From contig NZ_JAHBYG010000012.1 of NCBI RefSeq assembly GCF_019636075.1, forward strand, positions 1 through 64,000: a stretch of DNA of 64,000 nucleotides. Reading direction: 5' to 3'. The translations under genes were made by a program, and so were the position numbers. Shown here one piece after another: positions 49,162-59,433 of this stretch; within the stretch, counting starts at the first letter, position 1, and every line of letters starts with the position of its first letter. Under the pieces are notes generated by a model. The model was not told where the DNA came from and did no database searches. It worked only from the letters and a program-made list of their open reading frames with translations. The DNA is from Ferrovibrio sp. (GTDB taxonomy: Bacteria > Pseudomonadota > Alphaproteobacteria > Ferrovibrionales > Ferrovibrionaceae).

Positions 49162-51522
49162 TTACCGCCGCAACAGGCCGCCAAGGCCGCGTTGTAGATT
49201 CTGCAGCGGATTATTGTTTTGCTGCTGCTGCTGCTGTTGCTGCTGTTGCTGGCCAGAGCGGTTGCTGGATTGCGGCACCGGCCGGCCTTCGGCCAGGGCA
49301 ACCGCTTTGGCGCAAGCCGGCTGCCCGCGATCGCTATCAGACGAACCGCCGCTCATCATCGGCATCAGGATCGCCGCCGGCCCCATCAGCGCTGCACCGG
49401 CCACTGCCCCCAGCGCACCCTTGGCCATCGCCGCGGCATCCGGCGAGAAACTGGGCTTGGCGAAAGTGCCGCCCACCCGCACGGGAACGGCCAGCGGTGC
49501 AATGCCGGCATCGCGCGGCGCCGGCACCACCTTCAAGGCCAGTTGTTCGGTACCCAGGTTGATATCGCCTTCGGCCACAACGCCCAGCCGTCCGGTTTCC
49601 ATCAGAATGGCCTTCGGCGTGACGATGCCGGATTTGATATCAAGCCCGGCCACCACGCATTCCAGCTTGGTGCGGGCCGTGGCCTGCCCCAGCTTGCCCA
49701 GCATGCCAACCATGTCGCCGCCCAGAAAATCCAGATACTGGTCGCGCAACTCACCCTCGCCCACCTTCAGCAGCACCTTGCCATTCAGGCCGGCCATCAA
49801 CTGGCGCACCGAACCGCCCTGGCTGGTGAGGTCCACCGAAATATCGGTGGGCGCATCGCGCGAGACGATGGCGGTGATCTTGTTGGCCGTCAGATAATCG
49901 CTCAGGCCGAATTTCGCGCCATCCAGCTTCACCCGCAAAGCCTTGCTGGCGGCATTGAGCGCGAATTCGCCGTTGAAGCTGCCGCCCGAGGCGTTCAGGC
50001 CGAAGGGCCGCACGCTCAACGCACCGTCTTTCAGCGTCAGCACCACATTCACCGCCTTGGCATCCACCATCGGCGCCTTGAAGGCATCGGCCTTGAAGCG
50101 CAGTTCCGCATCGGCAGCTTTCAGGCCATCCAGCGGCAGCGGTTCGTCGCTGAACACCCGGCCATCGGATTTCGCGCCGCCGCCGGCACCGCCGCCAGAG
50201 CCGGAGCCGGAGCCACTGCCAGGACCGCCACCAACCGTTTTGCCGGACTCGCCAAGCAGCGGCGTGAGATCGAGCGACTTCGAGGCGAGGTCGAATTTCA
50301 CGGCCGGCCGCGCACCCGCCAAGGCGATATCGCCCGACCCAGCCAGATCGCTGGTGGCAACCTGCGCTGCCAGATCGGATATGGCATAGCGCATGGTACC
50401 GGCATCTTTCACCGAAAACTTCGCCGTCACCGGAACCGCCTGAGCCACTTCGGCGCCCAGCGTGGCGGCAAATTTCTTCGCATCCGGGGTGGCAAAGGCG
50501 ATGGCCAGCGCCAGGCCCTTCTGCGTCAGCGGCTGGGCAATGGCACCGGTCACCTGCACGCGCCCCAGCTTGTCTTCACCCAGCACCAGATTGAGATTGG
50601 AAATCGCCGGCTGGCCGCCCTGCTCTTTCACATCGGCAGCAAAATTCAGCGGGCCGAAGCTCGGCGCCTTCTGGCCGGCCAGGGCCGCCAGCTTGGCGAT
50701 ATCCGGCGCGGTGGCGGAAAGCTTCAGCGCATAGCCCTTGCCTTCGGCGGGATTGGCAACGCTGCCTTCCACATTGGCTTTCAGATCGGCATTGGGGATC
50801 GAAAGCGCCAGTTTCACCGGCCAAGGTTTGCTGGGCTTCAGCATCTCGGCCAGGGTGCCGAAGCTGCCATCGGCCACGATATCGTTGCCATCGAAATTCG
50901 CGCGCAGCTTGGCCACCATGGTGCCGCCGGATGCGCTTTGCAGCGAAAACTCATCCAGCCGCACATCGCGCGTCACAGTTTGCTGCGGGGTCTGGCCAGC
51001 CTCGCGGTAGGCCAGCCTGATATTCTTCATCAGCAGGTTATCCAGCGACGGAATGCCAAGCTGCATGCCGCTGCCATCGCCCGCCGCAGGCTGCTGAGCG
51101 GGTTGAGACGGCTGCTGCGGTTTGGCCGGCGCGCTGAATTCCCAATTGGCGCGGCCCTGGCGATCCTTCTCCAGCAGCACATCCACATCGGCCAGCACCA
51201 GACGATCCACCTGGATACGACGACCGATCAGCGCAAACAGGTCAAGCTCGGCACTGAACTCGCCCACCTTGGCCATCTCCGGCCGGCTGCCCCAGGACGC
51301 ATTGGCGAAGCTGACACCCTTCACGCTCACTGCCGGCTTGGGAAAGATCGAGAGTTTCAGATCGCCGGCAATCTCCAGCTTGCGGCCGGTGGCATCCTGC
51401 GCGGCGGCAACGATCTCAGGCTTGAAGCGGTTCACGTCGATATTCGCCGCCACAATGGCAAGGCCGCCGACCAGCAGCACCAGAACCGCAACCGCGATCA
51501 ATCCCCATTTCACGAAACGCAT
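49162..51522 (-). CDS. AsmA-family protein with C-terminal poly-glutamine tract
   Basis: A 786-residue protein with an N-terminal membrane anchor (WGLIAVAVLVLLVGGLAIVA), then NIDVNRFKPEIVAAAQDATG, GRKLEIAGDLKLSIFPKPAV and SFANASWGSRPEMAKVGEFS, the AsmA domain start, and a C-terminal AsmA_2-type region before a low-complexity tail. Family members act in outer-membrane assembly or lipid transport. A glycine-serine run near residue 435 and eleven glutamines near residue 760 come from simple DNA repeats. It lies 2 bp after the HAD gene and 6 bp before ATP12. Confidence 0.88.
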   Translation of the reverse strand: MRFVKWGLIAVAVLVLLVGGLAIVAANIDVNRFKPEIVAAAQDATGRKLEIAGDLKLSIFPKPAVSVKGVSFANASWGSRPEMAKVGEFSAELDLFALIGRRIQVDRLVLADVDVLLEKDRQGRANWEFSAPAKPQQPSQPAQQPAAGDGSGMQLGIPSLDNLLMKNIRLAYREAGQTPQQTVTRDVRLDEFSLQSASGGTMVAKLRANFDGNDIVADGSFGTLAEMLKPSKPWPVKLALSIPNADLKANVEGSVANPAEGKGYALKLSATAPDIAKLAALAGQKAPSFGPLNFAADVKEQGGQPAISNLNLVLGEDKLGRVQVTGAIAQPLTQKGLALAIAFATPDAKKFAATLGAEVAQAVPVTAKFSVKDAGTMRYAISDLAAQVATSDLAGSGDIALAGARPAVKFDLASKSLDLTPLLGESGKTVGGGPGSGSGSGSGGGAGGGAKSDGRVFSDEPLPLDGLKAADAELRFKADAFKAPMVDAKAVNVVLTLKDGALSVRPFGLNASGGSFNGEFALNAASKALRVKLDGAKFGLSDYLTANKITAIVSRDAPTDISVDLTSQGGSVRQLMAGLNGKVLLKVGEGELRDQYLDFLGGDMVGMLGKLGQATARTKLECVVAGLDIKSGIVTPKAILMETGRLGVVAEGDINLGTEQLALKVVPAPRDAGIAPLAVPVRVGGTFAKPSFSPDAAAMAKGALGAVAGAALMGPAAILMPMMSGGSSDSDRGQPACAKAVALAEGRPVPQSSNRSGQQQQQQQQQQQNNNPLQNLQRGLGGLLRR

Positions 51523-51524
51523 GG

Positions 51525-52238
51525 TCAGCCTCCTGTCGTCATGCGGATCAGAGCCGGCAATTCGCCATAGCTCTCTGCCACCGCCAAAGCCCCGGCCTCC
51601 AACAATTCGGCCGGATCATGATACCCCCAGGCCACGCCAATCGCGCGCGCCCCGGCATTTCTTGCCATCAATATGTCGAATGTGGTGTCTCCCACCACCA
51701 ATGTCGACCCCGGCTCGGCGCCGGTTTCGCGCATTGCCCGCAACACCATATCCGGATCCGGCTTACCGCGCGCGATATCGGCGGTTTGCAGGGTGACAAA
51801 GCGATCATGCAACCCATGCAAGGACAGAGTGGCATCCAATCCCCGCCGTGCTTTGCCGGTAGCAATGCCCAGCAGATAGCCATCGGCTTCCAGCTTCGCC
51901 AGAGCTTCCAACAGACCGGGAAACAGCGGCTCGTCATGGTCTGGCGCATGGCGCATGGCAAACGCCGCCTGGCGATAGGCCGCCACCACCGCATCGGCAT
52001 CCGCCTCGGCGCTCAAGGCCATGCTTTCCAGCAAGCGGCGCACAGACACTTCCAGCGACAGACCCACCAGCCGGCGCACCGCATCCGGCGCGGGTGCAGC
52101 CAAGGCATGGCTGGCAAAAGCCGCCTGCATGGCGGCTACGATATGGTGCTGGCTATCCACCAGCGTGCCATCGCAATCGAACAGCACCAAACGCGGCGCC
52201 TCGAAAGCAGAGGATTGAGTGAATCGAGCGGCAGACAT
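51525..52238 (-). CDS. HAD-IA hydrolase, phosphoglycolate-phosphatase-like
   Basis: A 237-residue phosphatase with the four HAD motifs: VLFDCDGTLVDSQ (nucleophile Asp), IATGKARRGLD, KPDPDMVLRAM (Lys) and VVGDTTFDILMARNAG. A helical cap lies between the first two. The length and cap fit Gph-like phosphatases; the substrate is not fixed. In alphaproteobacteria the gene usually follows rluC; here four genes separate them. It is the first of a three-gene run with the AsmA and ATP12 genes. Confidence 0.88.
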   Translation of the reverse strand: MSAARFTQSSAFEAPRLVLFDCDGTLVDSQHHIVAAMQAAFASHALAAPAPDAVRRLVGLSLEVSVRRLLESMALSAEADADAVVAAYRQAAFAMRHAPDHDEPLFPGLLEALAKLEADGYLLGIATGKARRGLDATLSLHGLHDRFVTLQTADIARGKPDPDMVLRAMRETGAEPGSTLVVGDTTFDILMARNAGARAIGVAWGYHDPAELLEAGALAVAESYGELPALIRMTTGG

Positions 52239-52314
52239 GGCGCCAAGGTCGCATGACTGGGCCGCCAGGGGAAGCGATGGCCAATAAAAAGCGGTTTACC
52301 GCAATACTTGCAGA

Positions 52315-52347
52315 CAAAAACAAGCCCCCGGACCTTGCGACCCGGGG
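52315..52347 (-). terminator. Rho-independent terminator of the Lys/Ala-rich gene
   Basis: On the minus strand CCCCGG (52342-52347) and CCGGGG (52326-52331) pair around a 10-nt loop and are followed by CTTGTTTTTG. It lies about 25 bp after the stop of the gene at 52371-52712. Confidence 0.65.
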
Positions 52348-52370
52348 ACTGTTGCTTGGGGGAAGGACGT

Positions 52371-52712
52371 TCAGTTGACGGCCTTTTTCGCTTCGGCGGC
52401 CTTGTCGTCGGCCTTCTTGGCGAGTTGCTTCTTTTCCGCCTGCTTGGCCGCATGCTTTTCGTCATGCGCCTTCTTGTCGGCGGCCTTCTTGGCATCCGCC
52501 TTGTGTTCGCCGGCCTTCTTTTCGGCGGCCTTATGCTGCAGCTTTTCGGTCTGCTTCATTTCGGAAATCGGCGGCGTGGTGGGGGCCACGACGCCCGAAG
52601 TGGCGGGAGCGGTCTGGGCCGAAGCATTGGCTGCCGAAAGGCCGAGCAGCAGGCCAAAGCTCAAAGCCGGCAGGATGGCGGCGAGAGCGAAGGGTTTACG
52701 GGACATCGACAT
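52371..52712 (-). CDS. Small secreted Lys/Ala-rich protein
   Basis: A 113-residue protein. A signal peptide ([20 protein letters not shown], cleavage near NASAQT) leads to a short Pro/Thr region and a 75-residue tail of Lys, Ala and Glu/Asp in AKK/EKK-like repeats, probably a single long charged helix. It looks like histone-H1-type tails but is exported. ATG 52712 has AGGAG at 7 bp; the longer ORF at 52841 is rejected. I do not know its function. Confidence 0.7.
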   Translation of the reverse strand: MSMSRKPFALAAILPALSFGLLLGLSAANASAQTAPATSGVVAPTTPPISEMKQTEKLQHKAAEKKAGEHKADAKKAADKKAHDEKHAAKQAEKKQLAKKADDKAAEAKKAVN

Positions 52713-52894
52713 GGTCGAACTCCTGGTTATCATCACGCGGGGTTCCGGTTCCTGGTTTGCCAGCGGTTGGTTTGGCTGGCGGTACCGGTCTGCCTGCGCA
52801 CAGTCTTTATCGCCGGCAATCGCGGCGGCCATGGGGTGCAAAAGCGGAAAGGCCGAGGTATTCTCGCGGCGAAATCAAGGCGGACCAGAGTAGC

Positions 52895-53401
52895 ATGGCA
52901 AAGAAACAAACAGCCGGGCGCAAAAGCATCGCCCCTATCACCCCTGGATATGCTGTTGGGTTAACCCAGTTGGGCAAACCTGTTGCGGCCCCCACCAGCC
53001 CGGAAACCGCCGTGCTGGAAACCGTGCCCAACCCGCATCCCGGCAAGCTTTACGCGATCCGCTTCGTGCAGCCGGAATTCACCAGCCTCTGCCCGCTGAC
53101 CGGCCAGCCGGACTTCGCTCATCTCTGCATAGATTACGTGCCCAACCGGCGCATCGTGGAGAGCAAGTCGCTCAAGCTTTTCCTGGCCAGCTTCCGCAAC
53201 CATGGTGCCTTCCACGAGGATTGCACGATCGGCATCGCCGAACGCCTGGTGCAGGCGATGAAGCCGCGCTGGCTGCGCATCGGCGGCTATTGGTATCCGC
53301 GTGGCGGCATGCCGATCGATGTGTTCTGGCAGACCGGAAAGATGCCGGCCGGCCTTTGGCTGCCCGATCAGGGTGTGGCCTCCTATCGTGGCCGTGGCTA
53401 G
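52895..53401 (+). CDS. queF: NADPH-dependent 7-cyano-7-deazaguanine reductase
   Basis: A 168-residue type I (short, YkvM-like) QueF, which reduces preQ0 to preQ1 for queuosine in tRNA. The catalytic Cys is in [14 protein letters not shown]; the NADPH motif region is [20 protein letters not shown] and the Asp/His follow. It begins at ATG 52895, although an in-frame ORF begins at 52757 in the divergent promoter region. The last residues overlap the following lipoprotein gene. Confidence 0.95.
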   Translation: MAKKQTAGRKSIAPITPGYAVGLTQLGKPVAAPTSPETAVLETVPNPHPGKLYAIRFVQPEFTSLCPLTGQPDFAHLCIDYVPNRRIVESKSLKLFLASFRNHGAFHEDCTIGIAERLVQAMKPRWLRIGGYWYPRGGMPIDVFWQTGKMPAGLWLPDQGVASYRGRG

Positions 53402-54125
53402 GCGCGCATACGCCTTCATCGCCCTGTTGCTTCTGACCGGCTGCGGCGGGTTGGAAGATAATCTGCGCGACATCAATCGCAGTCTCTATCGCGGCATGGG
53501 CGGCAAGGCCGATGCAAGGATATCCGCGCCAGGCACCGGCGCCGTTCTGGCCAGTTGCTTCAACCCCGATACCGGCACGCTCTATCCCAGCCAGACCGGC
53601 CGCTGCGCCCCAGGCTATACGGCAATTCCGTTTTCCGAAGCCGAGCAACGCTTCATGGCATCACAGGAACCGCCGCCGCCTGCGCAGCCACAGCAACGGG
53701 TTGCCCGCGCCACATTGCCCGCCGAACCGCAGCAGCAACAGCCGCCGGCCTATCTGCGCCAGGAAGGCCAGGCGCTATGCTACGACGATGCCAGGCAGCA
53801 GATTTTCGGCGCCGATCATTGCCCGCCCGGCAGCCGCTGGATAGATACGCCCGAGGCCGAGGCACTGCAGCGCGCCGCCCTTGAGCAAGCCATGTGGTGT
53901 TACTATCCCTCGCGCCGCCTGCTCTATCGCAGCCGCGCCTGCCGCCCCGGTGATCGCGCCCTGCCGCTGGCCGAAGCCGAAACCCTCTGGGCGCAGTTGC
54001 CCGCCGCAAACAAACCGCGCCAGCGCCCGGGCGACAGCCAGCGCAACCTGGCCCCGGTGCCGCAGGTGCAATCCGCACCGCGCGGCAGCATCGACGCCAC
54101 GCCGCTGCCGGCGCCTAATCGCTAA
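53388..54125 (+). CDS. Lipoprotein with three Cys-pair repeats
   Basis: Not a recognised family. The 245-residue product has a lipoprotein signal ([10 protein letters not shown], lipidated Cys 19). Three repeats follow, each with two cysteines 14-16 residues apart and a C-x-P-G turn: Cys 57-73 (CAPG), 131-145 (CPPG) and 171-185 (CRPG), each ending with a SEAEQ, PEAEA or AEAET stretch. Disulphide pairs are likely. A Gln/Pro-rich linker separates the first from the others. It starts with GTG 53388 (or 53394), overlapping the end of queF by up to 14 bp, so it is translationally coupled. Confidence 0.7.
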   Translation: MAVARRAYAFIALLLLTGCGGLEDNLRDINRSLYRGMGGKADARISAPGTGAVLASCFNPDTGTLYPSQTGRCAPGYTAIPFSEAEQRFMASQEPPPPAQPQQRVARATLPAEPQQQQPPAYLRQEGQALCYDDARQQIFGADHCPPGSRWIDTPEAEALQRAALEQAMWCYYPSRRLLYRSRACRPGDRALPLAEAETLWAQLPAANKPRQRPGDSQRNLAPVPQVQSAPRGSIDATPLPAPNR

Positions 54126-54180
54126 TTATCTATACAGAAGTAATTTGCAAAGATTCTAACTTTTACAATCATAATTGACA

Positions 54181-54864
54181 TTAAGCGATAGCCTGTTCGT
54201 TTGGCTCTTTGCGTTCAATATAAGGCAACTTTACAAGTAACCACAGGAAGGATGTCAGGGCAGAAAGCACAACCACACTCCAGCTAATTGCCCAATGGAA
54301 TGATGGGTGCATGGCTACGTCATAGAGTACAGCAATCTGGATACCGAACATAAAAATAAGAATCATACGCATAATTACAATCAAGGTTTTTCTTACTATT
54401 ACCCCTCGCATCTGTATTCCAAAAGGCTGCTCTTTTCCCAAGCTATCGAAATGGATTGGTGTGTAATCGCCTAAACTATCGAGATAGCGCATATCTAGCG
54501 CTTGCAGCGCATGAGCTTTTAAAAGCGGCGATGGAAGATCCTCATATTTATCCAATCGTAACTGAATGCGCGATTTCAACATTTCTCTCATGACCATCAG
54601 GTCATTAAATAAGAGGCACCCAGTAAAACTGCCTGCAGTGTGAAGGAATAATAATAACTCCTTTAGCTTATCGACTTCTATATGCACTCCTTGAAACGAT
54701 ATATCTGGTTTCACGCCAAATGCCACGAGCGCAAGTAAAAGCAAAAGCACAACATTGCTAGCTATGATCTTATTTGTAGCAGCACGCTTTTCATCTCTAC
54801 GTTTCGCTAGAACTTCAAAATATGGATCATCAAAAATGCTAGGAAGTAGATTCTTCTCATACAT
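54181..54864 (-). CDS. Uncharacterised membrane protein in an AT-rich islet
   Basis: A 227-residue protein not recognised. Two hydrophobic parts: ASNVVLLLLLALVAFGV near residue 35 with LLLFLHTAGSFTGCLLF near residue 75, and a C-terminal pair (KTLIVIMRMILIFMFGIQIA, SVVVLSALTSFLWLL). In between is a charged, Leu-rich region. The DNA is far more AT-rich than its neighbours (sample lines of 60 bp count 31 and 21 G+C), with different codon use, so it may be acquired. ATG 54864 is preferred to TTG 54900; no clear ribosome site is seen. Confidence 0.6.
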   Translation of the reverse strand: MYEKNLLPSIFDDPYFEVLAKRRDEKRAATNKIIASNVVLLLLLALVAFGVKPDISFQGVHIEVDKLKELLLFLHTAGSFTGCLLFNDLMVMREMLKSRIQLRLDKYEDLPSPLLKAHALQALDMRYLDSLGDYTPIHFDSLGKEQPFGIQMRGVIVRKTLIVIMRMILIFMFGIQIAVLYDVAMHPSFHWAISWSVVVLSALTSFLWLLVKLPYIERKEPNEQAIA

Positions 54865-55058
54865 GCCGAGAATGGAAGAATAATGGATTTTCACCCACAA
54901 AGACGGGGCAAAAAAATAAATTTAGAAAGGAAACCCCTAATACTCATTTATATGAACCTCAGCGTTTAGCGTTACGCTTTTCGGCAATTTAAATTAGCCT
55001 TTCTCCATACGCTCGAAGGTAGTGATAAAAAGTCTTACCGTCACTAAAGAACGCTCTA
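54865..55058. other. AT-rich non-coding spacer after rluC
   Basis: The 194 bp between rluC and the islet gene are AT-rich. The inverted repeat AGCGTTACGCT lies at 54968-54978. A short reading frame on the minus strand ends in HYLRAYGERLI but is otherwise a shadow of rluC. I see no functional RNA or terminator with certainty. Confidence 0.3.
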
Positions 55059-56105
55059 TCATTCCAGCCATTCATCGGCTTCGGCATCGATCTCCAGCCC
55101 CAGCAGATCCCAGCTAGCCTGCATATGGGGTGGCAACGGCGCCTTGGCCTGCAGGATGCCGCCATCGGGATGCTCCAGCCGCAAGGCCCGGGCATGCAGA
55201 TGCAGCTTGCGGCTGATGCTGCCGGTAAGCTGGTTTTCGCTATCGCCGTATTTGCCGTCGCCGGCAATCGGCGTGCCCAGCGCGGCGGCATGCACGCGCA
55301 GCTGATGGGTGCGGCCGGTGATCGGCGCCATGCCCAGCCAGGCGGCACGCCGGCCGGCGGTGGCAATCACCCGATACAGCGTGATGGCGGATTTGCCGGC
55401 TTCGGGGTCGCCGGTCATGCGCTCGCCCAGAATGCCCGGCAGCTTGGCCAGCGGCATGTCGATCTTGCCCTCGCGCGGCGTGGGCACGCCCACCGTGAGC
55501 GCCCAGTATAGCTTATGCGCCTCACGCTTGCGCAGAGCGGCCGCCAGCTTGGCCGCAGCCGAGGCGGTGCGCGCCAGCACCAATACGCCAGAGGTATCTT
55601 TGTCCAGCCGGTGCACCAGGCGCGGCCGCTCGGTGGAACCGAAGCGCAGATAATCCAGCAGGCCGTCCAGATGCTCGGAAATGCCGGTGCCGCCTTGGGT
55701 GGCCAGGCCCGGCGGCTTGTTCAACACGATCACCGCATCATCCTTATGCAGCACAGCGGCCTGCAATTCGGCGATACGCTGCGGATCGGCCTTGGGGGCG
55801 CGCGGCTTGTCGTCATCCTTCGGTGCTTCGCCCAACGGCGGAATCCGGATGCTTTGGCCAGCCTCTAGCCGCGTGGCCGCCTTGGCGCGGCCGCCATCGA
55901 CACGCACCTGCCCGGTGCGCAGCAGCTTTTCCAGCTTGCCATGGCCAAGCCAGGGATAATGCCGCTTGAACCAACGATCCAAGCGGATATCGGCCTCGTC
56001 GGCGGCAATGATGCGGGTGGTTATGGTGTTTTTTTCAGCCGCCGGCTGGTGCGCCGGCTTTTGCTCAGGCTTTTGCCCGGGGTTTTGATCTGCGTCTAGC
56101 GCCAT
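55059..56105 (-). CDS. 23S rRNA/tRNA pseudouridine synthase, RluC/RluD family
   Basis: A 348-residue enzyme: an S4 RNA-binding domain (DEADIRLDRWFKRHYPWLGH, near residue 35), then the synthase domain with catalytic Asp in VHRLDKDTSGVLVLAR, plus VLNKPPGLATQGGTGISEHL and ITGRTHQLRVHAAALGTPIA. I chose ATG 56105, which overlaps the preceding gene's stop by 10 bp; an earlier in-frame ATG at 56252 gives an Ala/Gly-rich shadow. RluC (positions 955, 2504, 2580) or RluD activity is not distinguishable by sequence. The first 25 residues are low-complexity. Confidence 0.9.
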   Translation of the reverse strand: MALDADQNPGQKPEQKPAHQPAAEKNTITTRIIAADEADIRLDRWFKRHYPWLGHGKLEKLLRTGQVRVDGGRAKAATRLEAGQSIRIPPLGEAPKDDDKPRAPKADPQRIAELQAAVLHKDDAVIVLNKPPGLATQGGTGISEHLDGLLDYLRFGSTERPRLVHRLDKDTSGVLVLARTASAAAKLAAALRKREAHKLYWALTVGVPTPREGKIDMPLAKLPGILGERMTGDPEAGKSAITLYRVIATAGRRAAWLGMAPITGRTHQLRVHAAALGTPIAGDGKYGDSENQLTGSISRKLHLHARALRLEHPDGGILQAKAPLPPHMQASWDLLGLEIDAEADEWLE

Positions 56106-56497
56106 ACGCGGCGCACGCGGTCCGGCTCCTGCTGCGGCTCCGGCTGCTGCGCCGCCGGCTCTACCGGTTTTGGCACGGCCAGAGCCTTTCGCTCCAGCCA
56201 TTCCAGCCGCGCCTGTTCGTGTCCTTCGATCGACTGTACTTCGAGTTCGCATTCCTGGGCGGCCTGGAAAAGGATTTGCTTGTTCAGATTCTTGTAACGA
56301 CCGATTTTCTCATAAAAACAGTCGTCACGCGAGGGCACCTTGCCCGGCGTATAAAACGGCTTCTCTGCTTCGGAAACGATTTCCAGACCCATATATCCGG
56401 CCAGGCCGAGCAACGCCATTACCCCGGCGAAAATTATGCCGAGGCGACCAAGCGAACTACGCTGGCTATTATCTACGGGTGGCGAACGTGACGGCAT
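56096..56497 (-). CDS. Uncharacterised single-span membrane protein
   Basis: The 133-residue product has one N-terminal membrane helix (LGIIFAGVMALLGLAGYMGL near residue 19) and a periplasmic region with two cysteines (DDCFYEKIGRYKNLNKQI and AAQECELEVQSIEGHEQA) followed by a Pro/Gln-rich tail ending RVRRVWR. Not recognised. ATG 56497 is preceded by GGATAAGG; GTG 56506 is possible. It stands where crcB usually lies, between rarA and rluC, and overlaps rluC by 10 bp. Confidence 0.7.
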   Translation of the reverse strand: MPSRSPPVDNSQRSSLGRLGIIFAGVMALLGLAGYMGLEIVSEAEKPFYTPGKVPSRDDCFYEKIGRYKNLNKQILFQAAQECELEVQSIEGHEQARLEWLERKALAVPKPVEPAAQQPEPQQEPDRVRRVWR

Positions 56498-56567
56498 GGC
56501 AGGCACCTTATCCGGTGCGGGGTTAACATATTATTTAGGAAGCCGGGCTGGCTTATTCCAGACAACT

Positions 56568-57884
56568 TCAGGGGCTTTCGGCCTGTTTCTTTTCCCTAAG
56601 TTTTTGCCAGTATTCCAATCTTTTTATAACTTCACGTTCAAAGCCCCGCTCTTTCGGCTTGTAAAATTGCCGGCGATCCATGGCATCGGGGAAATAATTC
56701 TGCCCGGAAAACCCCTCGGCAGTATCGTGGTCATAGGCATAGCCGTCGCTATAGCCAAGATTTTTCATCAGCTTGGTGGGTGCATTGAGGATATGCATGG
56801 GTGGCATCAGCGAGCCCTGCTCGCGCGCCGCACGCTTGGCACCCTTCTCGGCCATATAGACCGCATTGGATTTCGGCGCGGTGGCCATATAAACCACCGC
56901 CTGCATCAGACCGATCTCGCCTTCCGGGCTGCCCAGGAAATCGTAGAGTTCCTTCGCCGCCATGGCCTGCAACAGCGCATTGGGATCGGCCATGCCGATA
57001 TCCTCGACAGCAAAGCGCGCGACCCGGCGCATGATGTAAAGCGGATCCTCGCCGCCAACCAGCATGCGAGCCAGCCAATACAAGGCGGCATCGCAATCCG
57101 AACCGCGCATGGATTTATGCAGCGCGCTGATCAGATTGTAATGCTCTTCCTGGCCCTTGTCGTAAAGCGGCGCACGGCGTTGCAGCAGATTGGCCAGCCT
57201 GGCCGGATCGAGCTGGCCCTCGGGCTGCAACTCGAAAACCTGCTCGGCCATGTTCAGCAGATAACGGCCATCGCCATCGGCCATGGCACGCAGCGCGGCG
57301 CGCGCCTCGGGCGTCAATGCCAATGGCCGTTCCCGCACGGCTTCGGCCTTGGCCAGCAGGCTTTCCAATGCCGCATCATCCAGCCGGTGCAGCACCAGCA
57401 CGCTGGCGCGCGACAACAAGGCACCGTTCAGCGCGAAGCTGGGATTCTCGGTGGTGGCCCCAACCAGCACCACGGTGCCATCTTCCACATAGGGCAGGAA
57501 ACCATCCTGCTGGGCGCGGTTGAAACGATGGATCTCGTCTACGAAAAGCAAAGTGCGTTGGCCCTGTTCGCGCCGCGCCCGTGCCGCCTCGAAAGCCTTG
57601 CGCAGATCGGCCACCCCCGAAAACACCGCCGATAGCGGCGCGAAATACATATTGGTGGCTTCGGCAAGCAAACGGGCGATAGAGGTTTTTCCGGTGCCGG
57701 GCGGACCCCACAGGATCAGGCTGGCCAGCTTCTTGGCGGCCACCATGCGGGCCAGCGGCGCATCATTGGCCAGCAGATGATCCTGGCCGATCACGTCTTC
57801 CAGCTTTTTCGGACGCAATTGTTCGGCCAGCGGCACGTCGCCCTGATTGGCAAACAGCGACGGGCCGGATTCTGGCGCGGCCAT
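56568..57884 (-). CDS. rarA: Replication-associated recombination protein A (MgsA/RarA)
   Basis: A 438-residue AAA+ ATPase that acts at stalled replication forks. Walker A is WGPPGTGKTSIARLLAEA, Walker B is TLLFVDEIHRFNRAQQDGFL, and TTENPSFALNGALLSRASV is the sensor-1 region; AKELYDFLGSPEGEIGLMQA is typical of the C-terminal tetramerisation part. It begins 16 bp after degQ, an arrangement found across alphaproteobacteria. Confidence 0.96.
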   Translation of the reverse strand: MAAPESGPSLFANQGDVPLAEQLRPKKLEDVIGQDHLLANDAPLARMVAAKKLASLILWGPPGTGKTSIARLLAEATNMYFAPLSAVFSGVADLRKAFEAARARREQGQRTLLFVDEIHRFNRAQQDGFLPYVEDGTVVLVGATTENPSFALNGALLSRASVLVLHRLDDAALESLLAKAEAVRERPLALTPEARAALRAMADGDGRYLLNMAEQVFELQPEGQLDPARLANLLQRRAPLYDKGQEEHYNLISALHKSMRGSDCDAALYWLARMLVGGEDPLYIMRRVARFAVEDIGMADPNALLQAMAAKELYDFLGSPEGEIGLMQAVVYMATAPKSNAVYMAEKGAKRAAREQGSLMPPMHILNAPTKLMKNLGYSDGYAYDHDTAEGFSGQNYFPDAMDRRQFYKPKERGFEREVIKRLEYWQKLREKKQAESP

Positions 57885-57900
57885 CAGGCGCTCACGCAGA

Positions 57901-59355
<1,455 letters not shown>

Positions 59356-59433
59356 GCTGGATACTAAGGACGCCCGGGGGCGGATTTCAAGGCGGGCTTA
59401 CTGCCAGCATGAAACAATGCTAGGCTTGCCGCC

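Noticed and set aside
49219-51570. Long plus-strand reading frame opposite the AsmA gene, starting with a run of leucines
   Set aside because: It is the complement of the CAG-rich AsmA gene; the Leu run mirrors the Gln tract, the composition is His/Gln/Arg-rich, and no family features appear.
54989-55075. Minus-strand peptide ending HYLRAYGERLI, reminiscent of transposase or integrase ends
   Set aside because: It is too short, the upstream part is a shadow of rluC, and no other transposase feature or terminal repeats are present.
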